From: Thalassovita litoralis
GTDB taxonomy: Bacteria; Pseudomonadota; Alphaproteobacteria; Rhodobacterales; Rhodobacteraceae
Assembly (NCBI RefSeq): GCF_900182725.1
Contig: NZ_FXTO01000004.1
Coordinates: 148,875 to 212,874, forward strand
Reading direction: 5' to 3'
DNA: 64,000 nucleotides
Position 1 is the first letter of the stretch; each line of letters starts with the position of its first letter. The translations under genes and the position numbers were made by a program. Below, piece by piece: positions 1 through 7,843 of the stretch. A model generated the notes under the pieces. That model saw nothing but the letters and a program-made list of their open reading frames with translations, searched no databases and was not told the DNA's origin.

Positions 1-2
1 GT

Positions 3-50
3 CTGGATGGCATGAACGTGGCCGAACCAAAAGCAGGCGCGATGAACTGA
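3..50 (+). CDS. possible 3' end of an upstream gene (partial)
   Basis: Frame 3 is open from the window edge to a TGA at 48-50 and encodes 15 residues ending AEPKAGAMN. A hairpin terminator on the same strand follows about 50 bp later, which fits the tail of a plus-strand gene convergent with the AraC gene. The piece is too short to identify, and frame 2 is also open for a while, so this is weak. Confidence 0.25.
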   Translation: MDGMNVAEPKAGAMN

Positions 51-69
51 TCATAGCGCCAGATGGATG

Positions 70-939
70 CTAATATCGTCTGTTTGGGACAAGTATGGCC
101 CCCGTCCTTTGGGCGGGGGCTGTTTCCACCGAGGTGCGGCGCCGCAGGTCTGTGGGGCTTTGCCCGGTATGTTGCAATACAAAGCGCGAAAAATAGGCGG
201 GGCTGCCAAAGCCGATGGCCTCGCTGATCTCCTTGAGCGGCATATCGGTGGTTTCGATCAGCAGGCGGGCTTCGTACAGGCTGCGTTTGGTCAGAATGTC
301 CGCCGCAGTGATGCCCGTATGTTCCCGGCAGGCGCGGGACAGATGCGTGGGTGTGACCCCCAGCATTGCCGCAAATTCCGCCATCGTTTTGCCGGTACGA
401 AATTCCTGCGTCACCAAGGCGCAAAATGCTTCGACAAGGCGCTGACCGGCAGGCAGTTTGGGTTCGTCCGGCCCATGCAATGCCAAGGCTTGCCGCCGCA
501 TCCAAACCGAAATCAACGCCACATGGGCGCGGGCGGCTTCGTCCATGAAGGGGGCATTGTGATCCCGTTCCCGTTGCAGATGATCCAGCAGACCCGTCAA
601 TTCGGATTGGGCGTGAACCTCGCGGATGCGCAGCAGCATGGGGGCGTCGTGCAGCGTTAGCGCCGGATCGTGTGGAATGCGCACCGCGATTCCAAACCCG
701 GTGCGCCCCAGATCCAAGGAAAACAGCGTACCGGCAGGGATGTAAAACGCGTTATGCGCGCCGACGCCGCAGCGGACCCCTTGCAGGATGGCTAATCCCT
801 GTCCTTTCGTGACCCAAAGCAACAGATCATGATCGCGGTCATGCAATTCCGCCAACCGCCACGCCCCATTGCGCAAGACCTGCGCGATAGAGGTAATGCG
901 AATCTCGCTTGGTTTACGGGGTTCGGCGTTTGGGGGCAT
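70..939 (-). CDS. AraC-family transcriptional regulator
   Basis: A 289-residue one-component regulator. Residues 1-165 form a cupin-like effector domain whose ligand cannot be read. The C-terminal DNA-binding domain has two helix-turn-helix units, about 184-205 (AEFAAMLGVTPTHLSRACRE) and 234-256 (EISEAIGFGSPAYFSRFVLQ), the usual AraC/XylS pattern. The last 20 or so residues run past the family's normal end and overlap the terminator hairpin at 98-125. The ATG at 939 has no strong ribosome site. The next gene, miaA, is on the same strand but unrelated in function, so the target is unknown. Confidence 0.85.
   Translation of the reverse strand: MPPNAEPRKPSEIRITSIAQVLRNGAWRLAELHDRDHDLLLWVTKGQGLAILQGVRCGVGAHNAFYIPAGTLFSLDLGRTGFGIAVRIPHDPALTLHDAPMLLRIREVHAQSELTGLLDHLQRERDHNAPFMDEAARAHVALISVWMRRQALALHGPDEPKLPAGQRLVEAFCALVTQEFRTGKTMAEFAAMLGVTPTHLSRACREHTGITAADILTKRSLYEARLLIETTDMPLKEISEAIGFGSPAYFSRFVLQHTGQSPTDLRRRTSVETAPAQRTGAILVPNRRY
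98..125 (+). terminator. hairpin terminator, plus strand
   Basis: Arms GCCCCCG (98-104) and CGGGGGC (114-120), with extra CC/GG pairing in the loop, are followed by TGTTT. It would stop plus-strand transcription entering from the left and lies inside the 3' coding end of the AraC gene. Confidence 0.5.
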
Positions 940-1034
940 AATGATCGCTTTTGACTACCCATTTTGCTGGTTTCCCATGCTTGATGCGGCGAATAGTCGA
1001 AAAATGTAAAGCGATAATTGATGCGAATTTTCGC

Positions 1035-1919
1035 TTACGGCTGAAATCCGCGCCAGCGCTTCATTTTTGACCGGAACCATGTGCGCTGACGTTTGGCGAA
1101 CTGTCGTGTGGCGATGGTGGCGTTTTCTCGGGCCTGATCCAAGGTCAGTTCGCCGCGCAAATGGGCGATGAGTTCCGGCGCACCGATGGCTTTGGCAGAC
1201 AGATGTGCCGGGTTCCATGTGGGTAGGTTGGCGCGGGCTTCGTCCAGGGCGCCTTGTTCCAGCATCAGATCAAACCGCCGGGCGATCCGGTCGTTCAGCC
1301 AATCGCGATCCACGTCAAACAGGATGGGTGTGGTGCGCTCCAGCGGCAGTAGCGGCGGCGGGGTGTCGTCCTGCCACGCGGCCAATCCGCGTCCGGTGGC
1401 TTGTTGCACTTCCCACGCGCGTTGCACCCGCATCGGGTTCAGCACATCCAGACGGGCGCGGGTTTGCTGATCCAGTTCATCCAGCAGGGGGGTATGCCCA
1501 TGTTCGGCAATTCGGGCATCCGCAATGGCGCGAATGTCGGGCGGTGTGGCGGGGATGTCGGCCAATCCTTCGGTCAGGGCCGTGAAATACAACCCCGTGC
1601 CACCCACGATGATTGGGAGTTCCGATCCCTGTAACAGCGGTTTCAGGTCACGCAGCCAATGGCCTACGGAATAATCGGCATCACCGGGAATATGCCCATA
1701 CAGGCGATGGGGCTGGTCCGCCTCTTCCTTGGATGTGGGGCGGGCGGTCAGAATTCGCCAGTTGGCATAGACCTGAATCGCATCGGCATTGATGATGACG
1801 CCGCCTTGGGTGCGGGCAATTTCCAGCGCCAGCGCCGATTTTCCGGATGCCGTTGGTCCCGCAATCAAAACCGGGCGGTTTGCGGGGATATCGGCAAGAA
1901 GATCGGTCAGCTTTGTCAT
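1035..1919 (-). CDS. miaA: tRNA dimethylallyltransferase
   Basis: Transfers a dimethylallyl group from DMAPP to N6 of A37 in tRNAs that read codons beginning with U; cytoplasmic. The protein is 294 residues when started at the ATG at 1919. The P-loop GPTASGKS is at 21-28, followed by the NADAIQVY segment that takes the place of the family's DSMQVY, and then the GGTGLY motif. The open frame continues upstream to 2087, but the P-loop then sits much too deep in the protein and the added residues look non-coding, so 1919 is preferred. It is divergent from pyrH with 143 bp between the starts. Confidence 0.95.
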   Translation of the reverse strand: MTKLTDLLADIPANRPVLIAGPTASGKSALALEIARTQGGVIINADAIQVYANWRILTARPTSKEEADQPHRLYGHIPGDADYSVGHWLRDLKPLLQGSELPIIVGGTGLYFTALTEGLADIPATPPDIRAIADARIAEHGHTPLLDELDQQTRARLDVLNPMRVQRAWEVQQATGRGLAAWQDDTPPPLLPLERTTPILFDVDRDWLNDRIARRFDLMLEQGALDEARANLPTWNPAHLSAKAIGAPELIAHLRGELTLDQARENATIATRQFAKRQRTWFRSKMKRWRGFQP

Positions 1920-2062
1920 GGCCCCGCGATACCTGTTTCCGGCCCGTTTGATAAGGGGGGGGCAGGGAAATACGGTAAAGCGGGACTCTCGGATTGAACC
2001 CGGCGGCGTTTTCCTACATTTTGCGCGACAAATATAACAAGACCGTACACGGAGCCTCCCAC

Positions 2063-2812
2063 ATGGCCGATGAGATTCTTTCTGCAACGGACAAAGCCGC
2101 TGCGACCAAGTTCAAACGGGTGATGTTAAAAATTTCGGGGGAGGCGCTTATGGGCTCCCAGGGATTCGGGCTGCACCCACCGACCGTTGAACGCATCGCC
2201 CGCGAGGTGAAATCGGTTCACGATCTGGGCGTTGAAATCTGCATGGTGATCGGGGGCGGCAATATTTTCCGCGGGCTACAGGGTAGCGCGCAGGGGATGG
2301 AACGCACCACGGCCGATTATATGGGAATGCTGGCCACGGTGATGAACGCGCTGGGGATGCAGGCCGCGCTGGAACAACTGGGCGTGTTCACCCGCGTGAT
2401 CAGCGCCATTCCGATGGATCAGGTGTGCGAACCCTATATCCGCCGCCGTGCCGTGCGCCATCTGGAAAAGAAACGGGTCTGCATTTTCGCAGCAGGCACC
2501 GGCAACCCGTATTTCACCACCGACACCGCTGCCACGTTGCGGGCGAATGAAATGGCCTGTCAGGCGATTTTCAAAGGCACCAAGGTGGACGGCGTTTACG
2601 ATAAAGACCCGGTGAAATTCCCCGATGCGAAACGGTTCGATACCGTCACCTATGACGAGGTGCTGGCGCAGCATCTGGGCGTGATGGATGCCAGCGCCAT
2701 TGCACTGGCGCGGGACAACAACCTGCCGATCATCGTGTTTTCGCTGGATGAACCCGGTGGGTTCCGGGGTATCCTTGCCGGGGAAGGCACCTATACAACC
2801 GTGGCCGGTTAA
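2063..2812 (+). CDS. pyrH: UMP kinase
   Basis: Phosphorylates UMP to UDP in pyrimidine nucleotide synthesis; a cytoplasmic hexamer of the amino acid kinase family. 249 residues. The N-terminal [12 protein letters not shown] strand and loop, the GGGNIFRG segment and the NALGMQ region are all typical. The ATG at 2063 has GGAG at a good distance; the in-frame extension to 1994 lacks a site. It is followed 60 bp later by frr, the usual bacterial pair, but rpsB-tsf, which precedes pyrH in many bacteria, lies 40 kb away here. Confidence 0.97.
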   Translation: MADEILSATDKAAATKFKRVMLKISGEALMGSQGFGLHPPTVERIAREVKSVHDLGVEICMVIGGGNIFRGLQGSAQGMERTTADYMGMLATVMNALGMQAALEQLGVFTRVISAIPMDQVCEPYIRRRAVRHLEKKRVCIFAAGTGNPYFTTDTAATLRANEMACQAIFKGTKVDGVYDKDPVKFPDAKRFDTVTYDEVLAQHLGVMDASAIALARDNNLPIIVFSLDEPGGFRGILAGEGTYTTVAG

Positions 2813-2872
2813 GCGTATCCTGCCAACAGCCATTCAAGACCCGGCCAGCGGGCAAAAAGGAAGAGCAAGAAC

Positions 2873-3439
2873 ATGTCTGACGATGAAATCATGATCGACA
2901 CCGATGATCTGTCGCGCCGCATGGATGGGGCGATGAACGCCTTGCGCAACGAATTTGCCTCGTTGCGGACCGGGCGGGCGTCCAGTTCCATGTTGGACCC
3001 GATCCATGTTGACGCCTATGGCCAGATGACGCCGATCAACCAGCTTGGCACCGTGAACGTGCCGGAACCGCGCATGGTGACGATCAATGTTTGGGATAAA
3101 AGCATGGTCAGCAAGGTGGAAAAGGCAATCCGCCAAAGCGGTCTGGGCATCAACCCGCAACTGAATGGCACCATCATCATGTTGCCGATCCCCGAACTGA
3201 ACGAAGAACGCCGCCGCGAACTGACCAAGGTGGCCGGGGATTATGCCGAACGCGCCCGGATCGCCATCCGCAACGTGCGCCGCGACGGTATGGACCAGAT
3301 CAAAAAGTCCAAAGCAAACGGCATGTCCGAGGATGACCAGAAATTCTGGGAAACCGAAGTGCAGGAACTGACCGACAAGCACATCGGGCTGGTCGATAAG
3401 GCGCTGGAAAACAAACAAGCCGAGATTATGCAGGTCTGA
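2873..3439 (+). CDS. frr: ribosome recycling factor
   Basis: With EF-G it splits the post-termination ribosome complex. At 188 residues it is the family length. It begins with a DDEIMID extension and then [26 protein letters not shown], the characteristic first helix of the three-helix bundle, and ends [22 protein letters not shown]-like site precedes the ATG at 2873. It is co-oriented with pyrH upstream and uppS 17 bp downstream, so it is probably cotranscribed. Confidence 0.97.
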   Translation: MSDDEIMIDTDDLSRRMDGAMNALRNEFASLRTGRASSSMLDPIHVDAYGQMTPINQLGTVNVPEPRMVTINVWDKSMVSKVEKAIRQSGLGINPQLNGTIIMLPIPELNEERRRELTKVAGDYAERARIAIRNVRRDGMDQIKKSKANGMSEDDQKFWETEVQELTDKHIGLVDKALENKQAEIMQV

Positions 3440-3456
3440 GACCGGGAAGGGGTCTT

Positions 3457-4182
3457 ATGACCGCCGTTGCAGCACAGCAATCGGGGCCACGCCACGTTGC
3501 CATTATCATGGATGGGAACGGACGTTGGGCGCAGGCGCGGGGCCGTCCGCGCCTGTTTGGCCATCATGCGGGTGCCCGCCGCGTTCGTGAAATCGTCGAG
3601 GCTTGTCCCGATCTGGGGGTGAAATACCTGACGATTTTCGCCTTCTCGACAGAGAATTGGAAACGAACGCAGGTCGAAGTGGCCGGGCTGATGAGCCTGT
3701 TTCGCCGCTATATCACCAAGGAAGCGCGGGCGCTGTTCAACGAAGGCGTGCGTGTGCGGTTTATCGGGGATCGGGTGAAGCTGGATAAAAAGCTGATCGC
3801 GCTGATGGATGAACTGGAACAGATCACCGCCGGGAATGACCGGGTGCATCTGACTATCGCGCTGAACTATGGCGGGCGGGACGAAGTGGCCCGCGCCACC
3901 AAGCGGCTGGCCGAAGATGTGGCGGCGGGGCGTCTGGACCCGGCCAAGGTGGACGAAGAAACCTTGCCCCGGTATCTGGATACTTGTGTGCTGCCTGATC
4001 CCGATTTGGTGATCCGCACCAGTGGCGAGGCCCGGATTTCCAACTTCTTGCTGTGGCAATCCGCTTATGCCGAATATGAATTTATTGACACGCTATGGCC
4101 CGACTTTACCGCCGAAATATTCGCGGGGATCGTCGGAAGCTACGCCGGGCGGGACCGGCGGTTTGGCGGGGTAAAGGTCTGA
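3457..4182 (+). CDS. uppS: undecaprenyl diphosphate synthase
   Basis: A cis-prenyltransferase that extends farnesyl-PP with isopentenyl-PP to make the C55 lipid carrier for peptidoglycan and LPS. 241 residues. The HVAIIMDGNGRWA motif at about 13-25 carries the catalytic Asp; FAFSTENWKR and the C-terminal RTSGEARISNFLLWQ segment bind substrates and Mg. GGAAGGGG lies just before the ATG at 3457. cdsA starts 2 bp after the stop, so translation is probably coupled. Confidence 0.97.
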   Translation: MTAVAAQQSGPRHVAIIMDGNGRWAQARGRPRLFGHHAGARRVREIVEACPDLGVKYLTIFAFSTENWKRTQVEVAGLMSLFRRYITKEARALFNEGVRVRFIGDRVKLDKKLIALMDELEQITAGNDRVHLTIALNYGGRDEVARATKRLAEDVAAGRLDPAKVDEETLPRYLDTCVLPDPDLVIRTSGEARISNFLLWQSAYAEYEFIDTLWPDFTAEIFAGIVGSYAGRDRRFGGVKV

Positions 4183-4184
4183 CA

Positions 4185-4970
4185 ATGGCGACGAACTGGG
4201 ATGATCTGGCGCCGCGTGTGATTTCTGCCGTGGGAATGCTGGCCGTGGGCGGCTTTGCGATCTGGCAAGGCGGGATGGTGTTCACGCTGCTGCTGGCGGC
4301 GGTCTGCGGATTGATGGCGTGGGAATTGCTGCGCATGTTGCAGCCCGATACATCCGGTCTGGCCGTGCAGATGGGGCTGTTATCTGCCGTTGCTGTGCTG
4401 ATCTCGGCGTTTCTGCCGCCCTTGTACGTCTTGCCGGTGTTACTGGCACCGTCCTTGTCCGGTGTGGGGCGGTTGCACACGCACAAGGGGATTTTTGCGG
4501 CCTATCTGGCGGTGATCCTGCTGGCGGGTAAAGGCGCGATTTCCCTGCGGGTGGATCACGGTATGATCTGGACGCTGTGGCTGGTCGCTGTGGTGATCGT
4601 CACCGATGTGGCGGGATATTTTGCCGGGCGTCTGTTGGGCGGTCCGAAATTCTGGCCCCGTGTCAGCCCCAAGAAAACATGGTCCGGCACCGCCGCCGGA
4701 TGGGTCGGGGCCGCGCTGGTGGCCTTTGGGTTCATGTCGCAAACCGGGGTTGGGGCGGGGCTGATTGTGATCAGTGTTGTGTTGTCCTTTGCCTCGCAAA
4801 TGGGGGACGTGGCCGAAAGCGCGATCAAGCGGATGACCGGGGTCAAGGACAGTTCCAACCTGATTCCGGGGCATGGCGGGTTGCTGGATCGGTTTGACGG
4901 GATGCTGGGCGCACTGATGCTGTTCCTGCTGGCCAGTTTCGCGGGCTTCCCGCCGGTCACCACCCCATGA
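4185..4970 (+). CDS. cdsA: phosphatidate cytidylyltransferase
   Basis: Makes CDP-diacylglycerol from phosphatidate and CTP for phospholipid synthesis; a multi-pass inner-membrane enzyme. 261 residues from the ATG at 4185. Several hydrophobic spans are followed by the family signature near the C terminus: SAIKRMTGVKDSSNLIPGHG, then GLLDRFDG. The PKKTWSG segment is also typical. The stop overlaps the dxr start (ATGA), indicating tight coupling. A longer frame from 4095 overlaps uppS and is not needed. Confidence 0.96.
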   Translation: MATNWDDLAPRVISAVGMLAVGGFAIWQGGMVFTLLLAAVCGLMAWELLRMLQPDTSGLAVQMGLLSAVAVLISAFLPPLYVLPVLLAPSLSGVGRLHTHKGIFAAYLAVILLAGKGAISLRVDHGMIWTLWLVAVVIVTDVAGYFAGRLLGGPKFWPRVSPKKTWSGTAAGWVGAALVAFGFMSQTGVGAGLIVISVVLSFASQMGDVAESAIKRMTGVKDSSNLIPGHGGLLDRFDGMLGALMLFLLASFAGFPPVTTP

Positions 4971-6142
4971 GACGCGTTTCCGTTTTCGGGGCCACGGGGT
5001 CCATTGGGCAAAACACGCTGGATCTGATCGCCCGCGCCCCGGACGATTACGATGTGGTCGCGCTGACGGGCGGGCGCAATATCGCGCAACTGGCGCGTGA
5101 TGCCGTGGCCTTGCGGGCGGATCTGGCCGTGACAGCGCATGTCGATCTGCTGGCGGATTTACAGGCGGCATTAGCTGGCAGCGGTGTCGAGGCCGCAGCC
5201 GGGCAGGGTGCCTTGCTCGACGCGGCCGCGCGGCCTGCGGATTGGGTGATGTCCGCCATTGTCGGCGCGGCGGGGCTGGCCCCCGGATTGGTGGCGCTGG
5301 AACAGGGGGCAACCCTAGCACTGGCCAACAAGGAATCGCTGGTGACGGCGGGGCCATTGTTGATGGAAACCGCCAGGGTGCACGGGGCGACCGTGCTGCC
5401 GGTGGACAGCGAGCATTCCGCGATTTTTCAAGCCTTGGTGGGCGAGGATATGGCGGCGGTAGAGCGCGTTATCATCACCGCCAGCGGTGGGGCGTTCCGC
5501 GATTGGCCGATAGAGAAATTGGCTCAGGCAACGTTGGAACAGGCGTCCTCGCATCCCAATTGGGACATGGGGCAGCGGATCACGATCGACAGTGCGTCCA
5601 TGTTTAATAAGGCGATGGAAGTCATAGAAACCAAAGAGTTTTTTGGCGTCCAACCCGAACAGATCGAGGTTCTGGTACATCCTGAATCCATGATTCATGC
5701 CTTGGTGGGGTTCAATGATGGGGCGTTGATGGCCCATGTCGGTGCGCCGGATATGCGTCACGCGATTGGCTATGCCTTGCACTGGCCGGAACGCCGCCCG
5801 CTGCCGGTGGCGCGGCTGGATCTGGCGCAGATCGGGCAGTTGACGTTCCGCGCCCCCGATCCCGACCGCTATCCAGCGCTGCGACTGGCGCAAGAGGTTA
5901 TGCAGACAGGCGGCATGATGGGCGCGATTTTCAACGCGGCCAAGGAACGGGCGCTGGATGGGTTTATTGCCGGGCAGATCGGATTTTTGGATATGGCGCA
6001 GGTGGTCGAAGATGTGATGACACAATTGTCATCCGATAATGGCCTTATTCGCGCCGGGTTTACTCTTGATAACGTTGCTTCAGCAGACCATCTGGCCCGT
6101 ATACGGGCCGATCAGGTCATGGCAGATAAAACAGGCAGATAA
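4967..6142 (+). CDS. dxr: 1-deoxy-D-xylulose 5-phosphate reductoisomerase
   Basis: Converts DXP to 2-C-methylerythritol 4-phosphate with NADPH, the committed step of the MEP isoprenoid pathway. 391 residues. The N-terminal VFGATGSIGQNTLDLI Rossmann loop binds NADPH. LANKESLV and PVDSEHSAIFQAL carry the substrate and metal ligands, and SGGAFRDWP the following loop. It overlaps cdsA by four bases and rseP follows after 12 bp. Its presence shows that the organism uses the MEP route, which feeds UppS next door. Confidence 0.97.
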   Translation: MRRVSVFGATGSIGQNTLDLIARAPDDYDVVALTGGRNIAQLARDAVALRADLAVTAHVDLLADLQAALAGSGVEAAAGQGALLDAAARPADWVMSAIVGAAGLAPGLVALEQGATLALANKESLVTAGPLLMETARVHGATVLPVDSEHSAIFQALVGEDMAAVERVIITASGGAFRDWPIEKLAQATLEQASSHPNWDMGQRITIDSASMFNKAMEVIETKEFFGVQPEQIEVLVHPESMIHALVGFNDGALMAHVGAPDMRHAIGYALHWPERRPLPVARLDLAQIGQLTFRAPDPDRYPALRLAQEVMQTGGMMGAIFNAAKERALDGFIAGQIGFLDMAQVVEDVMTQLSSDNGLIRAGFTLDNVASADHLARIRADQVMADKTGR

Positions 6143-6154
6143 CGGGACAGGTCT

Positions 6155-7495
6155 TTGGATATTATTGGTGCAATCCCCGCTTTCGGTGGTTTTCTGACGA
6201 CGGCATTGGCCTTTGTGATCGCGCTGTCAGTGATCGTGGCAATCCATGAATACGGGCATTACATCGTCGGGCGCTGGTCCGGCATCCATGCCGAGGTGTT
6301 TTCGCTGGGCTTTGGGCCAGTGTTGTTTTCGCGGGTCGATAAACGCGGGACGCGGTGGCAACTGGCGCTGTTGCCCTTTGGTGGCTATGTGAAATTTCTG
6401 GGCGATGCTAATGCCGCCAGTGGCCCCGACGAAGAAGCCGTGGCCCAACTGTCCCCCGATATGCGCCGTCACACCATGCTAGGGGCACCGTTGTGGGCGC
6501 GTACCGCCACCGTTGCGGCGGGGCCGGTGTTCAATTTCATTCTGGCGGTTGCGATTTTCACCGGCATCGGCCTGACGTCAGGTGTGGTCAAGGAACCGCT
6601 GACCGTGGGAACGATCCTGCCCACCCCGTATGAGGTGAACCTGCTGCCGGGGGATGAAATCGTAGCCATCGAAGGCCAGCGTCTGCCATCCGCCGATGGT
6701 GGGCCTTATGACGGGTTCATGGACGACCTGCCGCTGCAAAACCTGCTGCGCTATACCGTGATCCGCGATGGGGCGGAACGGACCGTGACAGGCCCGCATC
6801 CTATGACCCCGATCATTTCCCAACTGGCCCCGCAATCTGCGGCTTATGACATCGACCTGAAAGTCGGCGACGTGTTCACCGCCGTGGATGGTCAGCCGAT
6901 TCAGGTGTTTGAACAGTTGAAAGACGCCGTGGTTGCCGCCGAAGGTAAGCCGCTGAAAGTGACGGTGTGGCGGGATGGCCAGACCCTTGATTTCACACTG
7001 GCCCCGCGCCGGGTGGACGAACCGCAACCCGGCGGTGGGTTTGAAACCAAATGGCGCATCGGCATTGTGGGCGGCATGTTCTTTGACCCCGCAACGGAAT
7101 ACGCGGGTCTGGGAACCGCGTTCCTGAATGGTGTGGGGATCACATGGGAAATCATGCAAGGGTCGGTTTCGGGCCTGTATCACATGATCACCGGCGCGAT
7201 CAGCAGTTGCAACATGTCCGGCCCCTTGGGCATTGCCGAAGTTTCCGGTGCGATGGCCAGTCAGGGCACGCAAAGCTATATCTATTTCATCGGCGTTTTG
7301 TCCGCTGCGGTGGGGCTGCTGAACCTGTTCCCGATTCCGGTTCTGGATGGCGGACATCTGGTGTTTTACGCTTACGAGGCTGTCGTGGGACGTGCGCCCA
7401 GCGAAAAGGCCCTGCGTATTCTGATGACAGTGGGGCTGGCGTTCATCCTGACCACGATGTTGTTCGCCCTGTCGAACGATCTGTTCTGCCCGTGA
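6155..7495 (+). CDS. rseP: RseP-type site-2 zinc metalloprotease
   Basis: An intramembrane protease, in characterised relatives releasing an envelope-stress sigma factor from its anti-sigma factor. 446 residues. The zinc motif HEYGH is at 31-35 in the first membrane helix. Two PDZ-like regions occupy roughly 125-320. The C-terminal FPIPVLDGGHLVFY carries the third ligand Asp. The start is TTG at 6155; no closer ATG keeps HEYGH in a complete helix. No rseA or rpoE gene is in the window, so the substrate is unknown. A hairpin follows at 7511. Confidence 0.95.
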   Translation: MDIIGAIPAFGGFLTTALAFVIALSVIVAIHEYGHYIVGRWSGIHAEVFSLGFGPVLFSRVDKRGTRWQLALLPFGGYVKFLGDANAASGPDEEAVAQLSPDMRRHTMLGAPLWARTATVAAGPVFNFILAVAIFTGIGLTSGVVKEPLTVGTILPTPYEVNLLPGDEIVAIEGQRLPSADGGPYDGFMDDLPLQNLLRYTVIRDGAERTVTGPHPMTPIISQLAPQSAAYDIDLKVGDVFTAVDGQPIQVFEQLKDAVVAAEGKPLKVTVWRDGQTLDFTLAPRRVDEPQPGGGFETKWRIGIVGGMFFDPATEYAGLGTAFLNGVGITWEIMQGSVSGLYHMITGAISSCNMSGPLGIAEVSGAMASQGTQSYIYFIGVLSAAVGLLNLFPIPVLDGGHLVFYAYEAVVGRAPSEKALRILMTVGLAFILTTMLFALSNDLFCP

Positions 7496-7510
7496 TCTGA
7501 TGATCTGATC

Positions 7511-7546
7511 GGGGCGCATGTCGGCGGAATGCCGCCATTGCGCCCC
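7511..7546 (+). terminator. strong hairpin after rseP
   Basis: Nested arms GGGGCGC/GCGCCCC and GGCGG/CCGCC enclose a short loop 15 bp after the rseP stop. There is no U-tract, so it may be a partial terminator or an mRNA 3' stabiliser that splits the block before the small ORF and bamA. Confidence 0.45.
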
Positions 7547-7613
7547 AGTTCCGCCTTATTCGCGCGTTAGCCATTCAGGGACAGTTTGAAATAACGCTCT
7601 GAAGGCTGGAAAG

Positions 7614-7739
7614 ATGCAAACGATTCAAAACGGAACACGCGGTTTGAGCCTGCTTTTGTTGCTCAATTGGGATCGGATTCTTGTGGTTGGTGCCCTGACG
7701 CTGGCGATGGTCGCCGGGGCGTATTGGCGCACGTTCTAA
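7614..7739 (+). CDS. 41-residue membrane protein upstream of bamA
   Basis: An ORF too short for ordinary gene calling. The ATG at 7614 has GGAAAG close upstream. The product starts MQTIQNGTRGLSLLLLLNWD, continues with a single hydrophobic helix (RILVVGALTLAMVAGAYW, about 21-38) and ends RTF. Codons are GC-rich at third positions after the first few. I recall similar small proteins with an NWDR-like centre in other Rhodobacteraceae but cannot check this. It lies between rseP and bamA on the same strand, so a role in envelope assembly is conceivable; function unknown. Confidence 0.55.
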   Translation: MQTIQNGTRGLSLLLLLNWDRILVVGALTLAMVAGAYWRTF

Positions 7740-7843
7740 ATCTTTGCCGTCCGGCCTATCTAATGCGCCCATTGGTTCACTCCGGTGGGCGTTTTGCCGT
7801 TTTGACAAGACGGGTCTTTCCCGATACTCAGGTTGGTAATGGG

